Assembly: GCF_036017065.1 (NCBI RefSeq)
Contig: NZ_JAYXHR010000002.1
Location: 744,001-808,000, forward strand
Direction of reading: 5' to 3'
DNA: 64,000 bases
Source: Uliginosibacterium sp036017065
GTDB taxonomy: Bacteria; Pseudomonadota; Gammaproteobacteria; Burkholderiales; Rhodocyclaceae
Under the pieces are notes generated by a model, which saw nothing but the letters and a program-made list of their open reading frames with translations, made no database searches and was not told where the DNA came from. Position 1 is the first letter of the stretch. Every line of letters begins with the position of its first letter. The translations under genes and the position numbers were made by a program. Below are positions 35,173 through 43,556 of this stretch, one piece after another.

Positions 35173-35618
35173 GGAAAAGGCCTGTCTCGCATTGACATCA
35201 TCGTTGAATGATAGCGGTTGACCGTCTGTGCCCCCTGCCGGGGAGAGGCGCCGCAGCGCCCGTCACGCGCCGCATCGGCAAGCTTTGCCGGTGCGGCCTT
35301 GTTCCTGACCCCGGCCGGATGGCCGAAGCGCCCTGCTGGCGCGGATCGCGGCCTCACGGACAGGATTGCCGCCACCCGGTATGCCCGTGGAATCCTGCCG
35401 CCCGACGCATCCAGCGGGCGCTGCATTATTCGTTCTCTTGAGCCCGGCTGCGTGTTTCTTGAGGAGTTTTTAACTGCTTTGAGCCGACCTGTCGGAGAGA
35501 ACCGCGAGAGCTGGCCGATAACTTGCCATGTGCAGCGTGCATTCATGCCGGAACTGCCGGCATGGCGCAGGTGGCTGGCGTCGCCAGCCTTGAAGATCAC
35601 CCGCAGGGCAAGGAGTTC
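35173..35618. other. 446 bp intergenic region with three hairpins
   Basis: No coding frame stands out. It holds a long stem GCCGCATCGGCAA-gct-TTGCCGGTGCGGC (35269-35297, one G-U type mismatch), then CATGCCGG-aactg-CCGGCATG (35544-35564) and GGCTGGCG-t-CGCCAGCC (35573-35589). The last two sit just before the ribosome site of the EF-hand gene. Confidence 0.6.
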
Positions 35619-36317
35619 ATGATGATCAGTGGAGTCGGCAGCAATATCAGTTCGCTGGCCAGTCAGTTGTTTTCGAAGCTGGACAGCAAGAGTCAGGGCT
35701 ACATCGAGCAGACGGATCTGCAGGAAGCCTTCGACAGGATGTCGTCGAGCAGCTCTTCCAGCAGCAATGTGGAAGAGATCTTCTCCAGCCTCGACAGTGA
35801 CAGCGATGGCAAGGTCACCGAAAGCGAGATGAGCAGCAGCCTCACCCGTCTCGCGGAGGAGCTGGACAACCAGTTCAATTCCATGCGCATGAGCCAGGCG
35901 ATTGGTGGCATGGGTGGTCCAGGCGGCATGGGCGGCATGCCCCCCGGCCCGCCACCGCCGGGTGGCCCCGGTGGAGGGAGGAGTGAGGACGATGCGGGCT
36001 TCACCCTGGAGGAGCTGCAAGGCCAGCTCGAGGAAACCGGCAGCACCGACAGCGAGCGCGCCAGCCTGATCTTCAGCGTGATCGAGAACTTCGACGAAGC
36101 CGATACGGATGGTGACGGCAAGGTGAGCTTCGAGGAGGCGATGGCGCTCGACCAGGCGAAGAACGGCAACGATGCTGCGTCGAAGACGGCCAGCGCCACG
36201 CAGGCGGGCAGCAGCACGGGCAATGAGCTGGCAGTGATGATGCGCATAATGCAGCTGGCGCAGTCCTACGGCGTGTTCGGCACGCAGCAGGAAAGCGCAC
36301 TCTCCGTGGTGGCCTGA
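35619..36317 (+). CDS. XopAW-like EF-hand calcium-binding protein
   Basis: A 232-residue acidic protein with two canonical EF-hand loops, D-S-D-S-D-G-K-V-T-E-S-E (about residues 63-74) and D-T-D-G-D-G-K-V-S-F-E-E (about 163-174), plus a degenerate first loop around L-D-S-K-S-Q-G-Y-I-E. Poly-Ser and Gly/Pro-rich linkers separate them. The opening I-S-S-L-A-S-Q-L-F and this layout match proteins that databases name XopAW-family type III effectors; no type III secretion genes are in the window, and many such homologues occur in species without it. No signal peptide. The ribosome site is AAGGAG before tandem ATGs. Confidence 0.7.
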   Translation: MMISGVGSNISSLASQLFSKLDSKSQGYIEQTDLQEAFDRMSSSSSSSSNVEEIFSSLDSDSDGKVTESEMSSSLTRLAEELDNQFNSMRMSQAIGGMGGPGGMGGMPPGPPPPGGPGGGRSEDDAGFTLEELQGQLEETGSTDSERASLIFSVIENFDEADTDGDGKVSFEEAMALDQAKNGNDAASKTASATQAGSSTGNELAVMMRIMQLAQSYGVFGTQQESALSVVA

Positions 36318-36352
36318 GCGGTACGCCAGGCGCTCTGGCGCCGCGCAGGGAA

Positions 36353-36375
36353 ACGGCCCGCACATGGCGGGCCGT
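36353..36375 (+). terminator. Hairpin terminator after EF-hand gene
   Basis: ACGGCCCGC-acatg-GCGGGCCGT, a 9 bp perfect stem followed by TGT. It lies between the EF-hand gene and the convergent PL10 lyase gene. Confidence 0.65.
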
Positions 36376-36399
36376 TGTCACTGCATCGCTACGGATACG

Positions 36400-38130
36400 T
36401 CAGGGATGCACGAGGTAGCGGATCAGCTCGCCCATGTAGGTGATGTAGGCCTGCGTGGAGATGCCCTGCACCGGTGTCGTGGTGTTGAAGGGCGAGGTGT
36501 CGTACTTGTCGCCCACCAGCGTCTGCGAGTAGTCACCCGGCGTCGGGGTCGCCGGGCCCGGCCCGATGTAGGGGTTGCTGGTCTGTGTCAGCGGCGTGAC
36601 CCAGCGGCCCTTGTAGGTAGAGCCCGGCACCGGCTGCAGGGTGTCGATGAGCTGCTGGGCACGGGCCGCGGTGACCGGCGTGCCGATCGGCGTGCCGTTC
36701 GGATTGTTGAGATCCGACACCTCGATTTCCACCAGCGTGAAGTAGCGCGGCAGCGGTAGCCCCGTGACATACAGCGGCGAGCGGGCGCGCACCTGCTCCG
36801 GCGTGGTCGCACTCAGCGTGTTGTAGCGGCTCCACAGTGCGTTCAGGTCGATGGTGCGGAACGAGTTGTAATGCGTGATCGGCCTGGTGATGTCGTAGTC
36901 CGCGTAGTAGTAGCCGCTCACCACGTTGGAGCCGGTGCGGTGCACGTAGATGTGCCTGTTGGTACCGATCTCGATGAAGGTGGGATGGGTGCGGTTGAGC
37001 TGGGCCGCCACGTCCGGCGCCAGCCTGACGGTGTTCAGCCAGTTCAGCGCCTCGGGAATGCGGGCCAGGAAGTCGCGTCGCCCGGTCAGCTCGTAGAAGG
37101 TCATCATGTTCGACAGCGCCGCGGCCGTGGTGTGGGTGGCCAGCGCCAGCGGCTCGTACGAGCGCGCGCCGGCGGGTCGCAGGTCCGGCGTGTACTGCAG
37201 CGAGAAGCCCGGCTGCGGTTGTGGCTGCTGCAGGTTGAGGAAGACGTTCATCGCGCGGTTGATCGGGTCCAGCACCTTCGTGTAACCGAGGGTCTGGTAC
37301 ACCATCACGAGGAACTCGATGTTCTCCTGCGCGACGTTGTCGTTCAGCGTGATGTAGCCGGTGTAGTCCGGCTTGCCGCGGAAGGACCACTCCGGCGCCT
37401 TCGGGAAGCGCTGCGGATAGCCGCCGCTGGGGTACTGCGCGGCGAGGATGAAGTCGACCACCTTGTCCAGCGGCGCCTTGAAGCGGGCGTCGCGCTTCTC
37501 CAGGTAGAAGCGCAGCAGGAACATGGCGGCTTCCGAGGTCACCGCGTCGTCGAAGGTGGCGTTGCCGTAGTAGTGGAAGAACTCCTCCAGGCGCCAGCCG
37601 TTCTGGCCGATGGTCTCGTACCACTTCTTGATGGACGCCTCACCCTTGGCGTCGTACATGTAGTTCCAGCCGCCGGCCGGATGCTGGGCCTGCACCACGC
37701 CGAAGGCCACCTTCTCGGCGCGGCGGTAGTAATAGTCGTCGCCGGTGGCGTGATACGCGTCGAGCAGCAGGTGCCCTACCGTCGCGGTACCGGGTGGCTG
37801 CATCCAGATCATCGACGGATAGGCCTCCATCTCGCCGAAGCGGCGACTGCCATCGAGCTGGTACGACCATACGAACCCGCCTTTGTAGGCGATGTCCTCG
37901 GTCATGTACTCGGTGGCCTTCTTCATTGCCGCCTTGACCTGCGCGTCGCCTGGCCCCGTCTGCGCAGCCGCCGCTGGCGACCACAGAATGGTGGTTGCAC
38001 TGGCGAGGCTGACGCACAGTCCGAGCGCGGTGTGGCGCAGGATGGCTTTTATCTGCGTCAGGGAACGCAGGGCGCGGTGGGCTCCGGTGTCGCGCGCAGG
38101 GCGCGACGGATGCTGCATCGATTGCATCAT
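36400..38130 (-). CDS. Pectate lyase, PL10-like
   Basis: A 576-residue protein with a hydrophobic stretch (about 33-60, ending P-A-A-A-A) that reads as a signal peptide after a long basic n-region. The catalytic region carries P-S-G-G-Y-P-Q-R-F-P and Y-I-T-L-N-D-N-V, which correspond to the G-G-W-P-Q and T-F-N-D-D blocks of PL10 pectate lyases, then helical repeats of an alpha/alpha barrel. It is longer than single PL10 domains (about 330). A pectic or related uronan substrate fits the pectin region 7 kb downstream, but it lies in a separate transcription unit. Start codon choice between the two initial Met codons is open. Confidence 0.65.
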   Translation of the reverse strand: MMQSMQHPSRPARDTGAHRALRSLTQIKAILRHTALGLCVSLASATTILWSPAAAAQTGPGDAQVKAAMKKATEYMTEDIAYKGGFVWSYQLDGSRRFGEMEAYPSMIWMQPPGTATVGHLLLDAYHATGDDYYYRRAEKVAFGVVQAQHPAGGWNYMYDAKGEASIKKWYETIGQNGWRLEEFFHYYGNATFDDAVTSEAAMFLLRFYLEKRDARFKAPLDKVVDFILAAQYPSGGYPQRFPKAPEWSFRGKPDYTGYITLNDNVAQENIEFLVMVYQTLGYTKVLDPINRAMNVFLNLQQPQPQPGFSLQYTPDLRPAGARSYEPLALATHTTAAALSNMMTFYELTGRRDFLARIPEALNWLNTVRLAPDVAAQLNRTHPTFIEIGTNRHIYVHRTGSNVVSGYYYADYDITRPITHYNSFRTIDLNALWSRYNTLSATTPEQVRARSPLYVTGLPLPRYFTLVEIEVSDLNNPNGTPIGTPVTAARAQQLIDTLQPVPGSTYKGRWVTPLTQTSNPYIGPGPATPTPGDYSQTLVGDKYDTSPFNTTTPVQGISTQAYITYMGELIRYLVHP

Positions 38131-38557
38131 GGTGGTGTCTCCTGGATGGAGTGCATGGGAAGGCCGCCCGGAATCGGGACGACCGGTTTCCTCCCTTCAC
38201 GTCTTGATGTGACGTTCTTCTGGAATGGCGCTGTCCGCATGGCAGCGCTGCCGTCGCAGCCATGCAGCATGAAAGCGCCGTCTACACGCTAGACGGCGCT
38301 TCCGGCAGGTGCGTATCAGGGTTTGGGCGTCGCCAGCACACGACGCCGCCATCGGCCTGGGATCATGCGGATGGCATTGAACGAAGCCTGGCGTGGCCGG
38401 GCGGCCGATGATGCCGAGCGGGGACGACGAGTGGGATTCAGGCGACGCGCTGGAGGTGCACGTCGCATATCACATCGAAACAACGCCAAATCGCCGGGAA
38501 AAGCCGAAGCCCTGGCGTTCAGGCACCCAAGCCGTCAGCGACGCGAAAAACGCCGAT
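38131..38557. other. Intergenic region with hairpin
   Basis: Upstream of the PL10-like lyase and downstream of aroE. It holds an 11 bp perfect stem AGCGCCGTCTA-cacgc-TAGACGGCGCT (38274-38300), without a T-tract. I see no gene in it. Confidence 0.6.
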
Positions 38558-39388
38558 TCACCAGCCGCGTTCGGCGCGCAGCTGGGCGAGTACCGGCGCC
38601 GTATCGGGCCGGACTTCGCGCCACAGCGAGAAGGACTCCGCGCCCTGTTCCACCAGCATGCCGATGCCGTCGGCGGTGGTACCCGCGCCGGTCGCAGCGG
38701 CGTGCTGCATGAAGACGGTAGGCTGGGGCTTGTAGGCCATGTCGTAGACCAGGCTGTCGGCATCCCAGGCGCCGGCGGGTACCGGCGGCAGTTCGCCGGT
38801 CATGCTGGCGGCGCTGCCGTTCACGATCACGTCGAAGCGGCCGGCGATGGCTTCGAAGCCACCGCCTTCCAGTCGCGTATCACCACGCAGGTCGGCGAAG
38901 GCATCCGCCAGCGCGGCCGCCTTGTCCGCCGTGCGGTTGGCGATGAAGAGCAGGGCCGGTTGCTGCGCGAGGATGGGTTCGATGACGCCGCGCACCGCAC
39001 CGCCAGCGCCCAGCAGCAGCACCTTGCGGCCAGCCAGCGGACGCTTGAGGTTGTGCACGATGTCGCGCACCAGGCCGACCCCGTCGGTGGTATCGCCGTA
39101 GATCTCCTCGCCGCGGAAGGCCAGGGTGTTCACCGCCTGCGCACGTTGCGCGCGCTCCGACAGGCGCGTGGCGAAGCGGAAGGCGTCGTCCTTGAACGGC
39201 ATCGTGACGTTCATGCCGCGACCGCCGTCCGCCACGAAGGCACGCACCGCCTCCACGAAGCCATCCACCGGGGCGAGCAGGGCTTCATAGCGCAGGTCCT
39301 GCTGCGTCTGCTGCGCGAAGGCGCTGTGCAGCACCGGGGACTTGCTCTGGGCGATGGGATTGCCGATGACGGCGTAACGGTCGGTCAT
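38558..39388 (-). CDS. aroE: Shikimate dehydrogenase
   Basis: A 276-residue enzyme that reduces 3-dehydroshikimate to shikimate with NADPH in aromatic amino-acid synthesis. The substrate site S-K-S-P-V-L-H at residues 15-21, the catalytic Lys in N-V-T-M-P-F-K, D in T-T-D-G-V-G, the nucleotide loop G-A-G-G-A-V-R-G and the N-R-T that follows are all intact. It is in a run with a small hypothetical gene, a TonB-like gene and an RNB-type ribonuclease, all on the minus strand; this order is recurrent in betaproteobacteria. Confidence 0.95.
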   Translation of the reverse strand: MTDRYAVIGNPIAQSKSPVLHSAFAQQTQQDLRYEALLAPVDGFVEAVRAFVADGGRGMNVTMPFKDDAFRFATRLSERAQRAQAVNTLAFRGEEIYGDTTDGVGLVRDIVHNLKRPLAGRKVLLLGAGGAVRGVIEPILAQQPALLFIANRTADKAAALADAFADLRGDTRLEGGGFEAIAGRFDVIVNGSAASMTGELPPVPAGAWDADSLVYDMAYKPQPTVFMQHAAATGAGTTADGIGMLVEQGAESFSLWREVRPDTAPVLAQLRAERGW

Positions 39389-39403
39389 GGATTTTGCTTT
39401 TCG

Positions 39404-39919
39404 TCAGAGGGTGGCCGCATGTCGAACGGCCGCTCCATCCTGCCTTGGAAGAATGGTGAACCGGTGATCGCCTTCGTACCTTGTAACACCCACGCGATAG
39501 CGATCCAGCGACACCACGCCGATCAACAACGGGGGCAACCAAGTGACGAATTGCATGCCACCGAATTCGGCGGGATAGTCGGAGTGCGGATTCGGCGTAT
39601 GCACATACAGAGCGTCGGAGCCGGGATCGTTGGGATAGATGGAAACGAAGACCTGGTGCGGTTTCGACTGCTGATGCAGTTGAGACTGCACACGCGCGAA
39701 GGCATGCATCAGCGGGCGCAGGTGTTTGCGATGCTCGAGACGGCTGCGCGTGCCCCGACTCTCCCAGTCGAAATGCTCGTGCCAGTAGTTGCACCAGTTG
39801 TCGCCGGCGATATCGACGGACAGGGTGCGGGCCGACTGCCAGACGCCGCGCCAGTATTCCAGCTCGGCGTCGTTACGCACCCCCGGACACGCCTTGCGAT
39901 GCTTTGCGACACGGGACAT
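39404..39919 (-). CDS. Hypothetical protein
   Basis: A 171-residue soluble protein rich in His, Arg and Trp, with W-C-N-Y-W-H-E-H-F-D-W and a C-terminal L-L-I-G-V-V-S-L-D-R-Y-R-V-G-V. I do not recognise a family. It starts 2 bp after the TonB-like gene ends and ends 15 bp before aroE begins, so it is embedded in the same operon. An independent function in this housekeeping run would be unusual. Confidence 0.55.
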   Translation of the reverse strand: MSRVAKHRKACPGVRNDAELEYWRGVWQSARTLSVDIAGDNWCNYWHEHFDWESRGTRSRLEHRKHLRPLMHAFARVQSQLHQQSKPHQVFVSIYPNDPGSDALYVHTPNPHSDYPAEFGGMQFVTWLPPLLIGVVSLDRYRVGVTRYEGDHRFTILPRQDGAAVRHAATL

Positions 39920-39921
39920 CG

Positions 39922-40884
39922 CTACTCCGTCGTGACCTTCTCGTTGATGAAGGTCCAGGTCCGCGTCACCACCAGCACGTCGGTGTCCTTGCGGATGTTG
40001 TCCGGGAAGGGGGCGAAGGGCGAGGCCAGCTGGAGGATGCGCAGGGCGTGTTCGTCCAGCGCCTTGTTGCCGGAGGAGCGCTCGACGTGCTTGTTGATGA
40101 TGCTGCCGTCGTAGCTCAGTTCCACCGACACCAGCACGCTGCCGTACAGCTTGTTGCCGGCGCTCTTGGGGAAGTTGAGGGTGCCGACGCGTTCGATCTT
40201 GGCGCGCCAGTCTTCCACGTACTGCGCGAAGCGGTATTCCTGGGTGCGGGCGCCGACGAACTGCTTGCGCGGGCGTTGTGCGTACTCGCGCAGCTGGCGG
40301 TCGATGACGGCTTCCTGCCGGGCGATGGCGCGGGCCTGGTCGCGCAGGTCCAGCGCGCTGGGCGCGGGCGTCTCGGCCGGTGGCGTTTCGGCCGGCGTGT
40401 TGCGGTCGACATTCACCTTGGCGCTGGCGAGCGCCTTGGTCATCAGCTCGCGTTGCGCGCGTTCCAGTTGCTGGACGCGGCGCTGGGTCTCGACCAGCGA
40501 GTCGCCTTCGCGGTTGGCGTTCTCCGGCGGCAGGGGCGAGGTGGGCATCGCCTTCTGGTCGACATTGCCGCCGCCATCGAGGTTGGCCTGGGCCAGCGCC
40601 TGGGCGTTCTTCGGCTTCTGGGCGTGCTTGGCGTTCACCAGCACGATTTCCAGCCCGCGGTCCTGCTGCTTCGAGAGCTTCAGCTCCGGCACCGTGAAGT
40701 TCAGGGCGCTGAGCACGGCGTGCACCGCCACCGAGCTGCAGATGCCGATGACCAGCGCGTTGACCAGCATCCACGGGCGCGCGGCGCGCGGTACGTGGTA
40801 CTTGCGCCGCGCCTGCCTGTCAGGGGCGGGCGCAGCGGGCACCTTGGCTTTTGGGGGCTTTGCGGATGGCTGCCGGGGAGACAT
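39922..40884 (-). CDS. TonB-like energy-transducer protein
   Basis: A 320-residue protein with a basic, proline-rich cytoplasmic start, one membrane helix (about 38-58), a long polar periplasmic linker with Pro/Ala/Glu and a coiled-coil-like R-R-V-Q-Q-L-E-R-A stretch, and a C-terminal TonB domain (about 235-320) containing G-S-V-L-V-S-V-E-L-S-Y-D-G-S and A-L-R-I-L. It probably links the ExbBD motor to outer-membrane receptors or has a structural role. The ATG at 40884 is 12 bp after the ribonuclease gene, so they are co-transcribed. Confidence 0.8.
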   Translation of the reverse strand: MSPRQPSAKPPKAKVPAAPAPDRQARRKYHVPRAARPWMLVNALVIGICSSVAVHAVLSALNFTVPELKLSKQQDRGLEIVLVNAKHAQKPKNAQALAQANLDGGGNVDQKAMPTSPLPPENANREGDSLVETQRRVQQLERAQRELMTKALASAKVNVDRNTPAETPPAETPAPSALDLRDQARAIARQEAVIDRQLREYAQRPRKQFVGARTQEYRFAQYVEDWRAKIERVGTLNFPKSAGNKLYGSVLVSVELSYDGSIINKHVERSSGNKALDEHALRILQLASPFAPFPDNIRKDTDVLVVTRTWTFINEKVTTE

Positions 40885-40895
40885 GCGGCGGAATT

Positions 40896-42926
40896 CTACG
40901 CGGGCGAGGCGGCGCCTTCCTGGCCGCCCGTCTCCTCGGCGGCGGGGGCGGCCCCGGCAGTTGCGGCGTTGTCCACGGGCGCATCGACGACGTCGCCGAT
41001 GGCGTCCAGCTCGGCCTCGTCGACCGTCTCCGGCTCGGCGCTGCCATCCGGACCACCCAATGGAGGCAGGCTGGCGAGGTACTTGGCGCGCAGGTCGATG
41101 TCGAGCAGGTCGAAGCCGTCCAGCGACACCTGCACGCGGGTGCCGGGATGCACGTTGCCGGGCACGCCGCCCAGCTTGAACACGAAGGGCACTTCCTCCA
41201 GCCGCACGATGTTCTCGCGCAGCACGCGGGCGCTGGTCTCGCTGAGGCCGTGCTGGCGCAGCCAGCGCAGACACCAGTAGCGCTCCATGCCGCGCTGGAA
41301 GTCGTTGTAGGCGTTGTAGGTGGTGTCGAAGTCGTTCATCGCCGCCGCGAGCTGGGCCGAGCCAGGGGGGAAATGAGGCGTCTGACCGCGCAGGTGGGCG
41401 ATGAGTTGCCACTGGTTGCAGAGGTCGACGTAGCGGCGCAGCGGGCTGGTGGACCAGGCGTAGCAACTGACGCCCAGGCCTTCGTGCGGCGCGGCGGCGG
41501 TGGTCATGCGCACGCGGCCCTGGCTCTGCGCGCGATAGATGGCGGGAATGCCGACGTCGGCCAGCACTTTGCCCCAGGTGGAGTTGGCCAGGATCATCAG
41601 CTCGGCCACCAGCTTGTCCAGCGGCGAGCCGCGCTTGCGGCGCTCGATGCTGACGGCGCCGGGGCCGTCTTGCGTCTGCGCGTCCCAGTCGACGTTGTAG
41701 TTGTAGTCGAGCAGGTTCTGGTTGGCGCTGGGCTTGCCGCGGCCGGCTTCCAGCACGGTGGCGAATTCCCACAGCACGGTCAGCTCGCGCTTGTACGGGA
41801 AGTCCGGGCCGCCGTCGGCCAGCGTCTCTTCGTTGAACACCGGCTCGATGTCGTGGTGCCGCAGGTTGGCGGCCACCGGCACGCGCTCGATGGTGGAGCG
41901 GTGGCCGAGGATGCGGTAATCGCTCGCCACGTCCACGTACAGCGACACGGCGGCGCGGGCCTGCCCTGCGCCCAGCGTGTAGTGGCCTACCGCGTCGTCC
42001 GGCAGCATGGTGATCTTGTTGCCCGGCATGTAGACCGTGGACAGGCGGTCGCGGGCGATGGCGTCCACCGCGTCGCCCGGCGCGATGCCCAGGCCCGGCG
42101 CGGCGATGTGGATGCCCACCACCCAGCCGCCGCCTTCGCGCGGCGTCAGCGACAGGGCGTCGTCGATCTCGGTGGTGCTGGCGTCGTCGATGGAGAAGGC
42201 CTGCACCTCGGCCAGCGGCAGCTCCGGCGGCGCGGCCAGCGGTGGCAGGGCCGGGAAGTCGGTGCCCTGCGGAAAGTGCTCGAACAGGAAGCGGCCGTAG
42301 TGGAAGTCGTAGGTCGAGGCCAGCGCGCCGACCTTCAACATCAGGCGGGCGGGCGACAGGCCGGTGTCCGCGCAGGCGGCTTCCAGCGCCTTGGTTTCCA
42401 GGCGGTTGCGGTCCGGCTTGTAGAGCAGTTGCGCGAGCAGCGGCTTCAGTTCGGCGGGCAGCGTGCCGGCCACCAGCTCGGCACCCATGCGCTCCACCTG
42501 TTCCTGCTGCAGGCGCTTCTTCTCCAGGCCGGCCAGGGCGGCCTGCAGGATCTCGGCCGGCGCCTTGCGGAAGCGGCCGCGGCCCTTGCGGTGGAAATAC
42601 ACCGGCGCCGAGAACAGCTTCACCAGCACGGCGCTGGACTCGACGGCGCTGGGCGTGTGGCCGAAATAGTCGGCGGCGAACTCGCTGAAGCCGAACTCTT
42701 CGTCGCCGCACATCTCCCACAGGAACTCGGTATCCATGCCCGCCGCCTCGGCCTCGGCACGCGCCAGCAATTCGCTGGCGGCGGGCTGGGTGTAGCGCAG
42801 CAGCACATTGGCGGATTTCAGTTTGACGCGCTTGCCGTGCGGGGTTTCAACCTGCAGGGACGTGTCGTTGTCGGTGAGGACCGTACCGGTGCGGAAGGCA
42901 CCGTCCTCTTCAAACAGGACGTTCAT
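40896..42926 (-). CDS. RNB-domain exoribonuclease (RNase II/R family)
   Basis: A 676-residue protein. The RNB catalytic domain (about 230-560) contains the metal-binding run D-D-A-S-T-T-E-I-D-D-A-L and R-L-S-T-V-Y-M-P-G-N-K, then S-T-S-P-L-R-R-Y-V-D-L. The N-terminal part replaces typical cold-shock domains with a divergent region, and the C-terminal tail is acidic and Ala-rich. It is shorter than RNase R. It should degrade RNA 3'-to-5'. The ATG at 42926 is the start of the recognisable protein. First gene of the ribonuclease-TonB-aroE run. Confidence 0.85.
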   Translation of the reverse strand: MNVLFEEDGAFRTGTVLTDNDTSLQVETPHGKRVKLKSANVLLRYTQPAASELLARAEAEAAGMDTEFLWEMCGDEEFGFSEFAADYFGHTPSAVESSAVLVKLFSAPVYFHRKGRGRFRKAPAEILQAALAGLEKKRLQQEQVERMGAELVAGTLPAELKPLLAQLLYKPDRNRLETKALEAACADTGLSPARLMLKVGALASTYDFHYGRFLFEHFPQGTDFPALPPLAAPPELPLAEVQAFSIDDASTTEIDDALSLTPREGGGWVVGIHIAAPGLGIAPGDAVDAIARDRLSTVYMPGNKITMLPDDAVGHYTLGAGQARAAVSLYVDVASDYRILGHRSTIERVPVAANLRHHDIEPVFNEETLADGGPDFPYKRELTVLWEFATVLEAGRGKPSANQNLLDYNYNVDWDAQTQDGPGAVSIERRKRGSPLDKLVAELMILANSTWGKVLADVGIPAIYRAQSQGRVRMTTAAAPHEGLGVSCYAWSTSPLRRYVDLCNQWQLIAHLRGQTPHFPPGSAQLAAAMNDFDTTYNAYNDFQRGMERYWCLRWLRQHGLSETSARVLRENIVRLEEVPFVFKLGGVPGNVHPGTRVQVSLDGFDLLDIDLRAKYLASLPPLGGPDGSAEPETVDEAELDAIGDVVDAPVDNAATAGAAPAAEETGGQEGAASPA

Positions 42927-43081
42927 GGAAATCCGGGGGGAAGGAACAGGGGACGCGGCGGGCCGCAGAACAGAGGCGCGATTATACCGGCGCCCCTTGT
43001 TTGTCCGACATTGCGCCCGCACATCGGGGGAATGCCTTCCGGCGCCCCACCTGCCCACCTTTTGCGACGAGGAGCTTCGCT

Positions 43082-43504
43082 ATGCTGATTCCCTGCCCCC
43101 ACTGCAGCACCCGCAACAACGTGCCGGACGAGCGCCTGGGCGACGGCCCGACCTGCGGACAGTGCAAGCAGGCCCTGCTGCCGGCCGAGCCGGTGACGCT
43201 GACCGACGCCAGTTTCGATGCCGTCGCGGGCCGCCATCCGCTGACGGTGGTGGTGGACTTCTGGGCCGACTGGTGCGGCCCCTGCAAGATGATGGCGCCG
43301 CATTTCGCGCAGGCTGCCGGCCAGCGCACCGGCAAGGTGTTGTTCGCCAAGCTGGACACCGAGGCGGCGCCGGCGATCGCCGGCCGCTACCAGATCCGCA
43401 GCATTCCCTGCCTGGTGGCGTTCCGCGATGGCCAGGAGATCGGCCGGCTGACCGGGGCGCGGCCGGCCGGGGAGATCCTGCGCTGGGTGGATGGTCTGCG
43501 CTGA
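43082..43504 (+). CDS. trxC: Thioredoxin 2
   Basis: A 140-residue thioredoxin with the N-terminal zinc motif C-P-H-C plus C-G-Q-C (about residues 5-29) that defines thioredoxin 2, and the active site W-C-G-P-C in a normal thioredoxin fold, with the cis-Pro in S-I-P-C. It reduces cytoplasmic disulfides, usually under oxidative stress. The ATG at 43082 begins the zinc module. It is divergent from the ribonuclease gene and converges with the LacI-family gene. Confidence 0.9.
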   Translation: MLIPCPHCSTRNNVPDERLGDGPTCGQCKQALLPAEPVTLTDASFDAVAGRHPLTVVVDFWADWCGPCKMMAPHFAQAAGQRTGKVLFAKLDTEAAPAIAGRYQIRSIPCLVAFRDGQEIGRLTGARPAGEILRWVDGLR

Positions 43505-43556
43505 GTGGTCTGGGCTGAGCGGGTCGGCCCCGAGCCCTGACCGGGCCTGCGGGGCG

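Noticed and set aside
35619..36317. Evidence for a type III secretion system
   Set aside because: Only an XopAW-like name match supports it; no apparatus gene or regulator of that system is in the window.
39922..42720. One large fused protein joining the TonB-like gene and the ribonuclease region
   Set aside because: The upstream part is out of frame with the real ribonuclease; the TonB-like protein starts at 40884 with its own membrane anchor.
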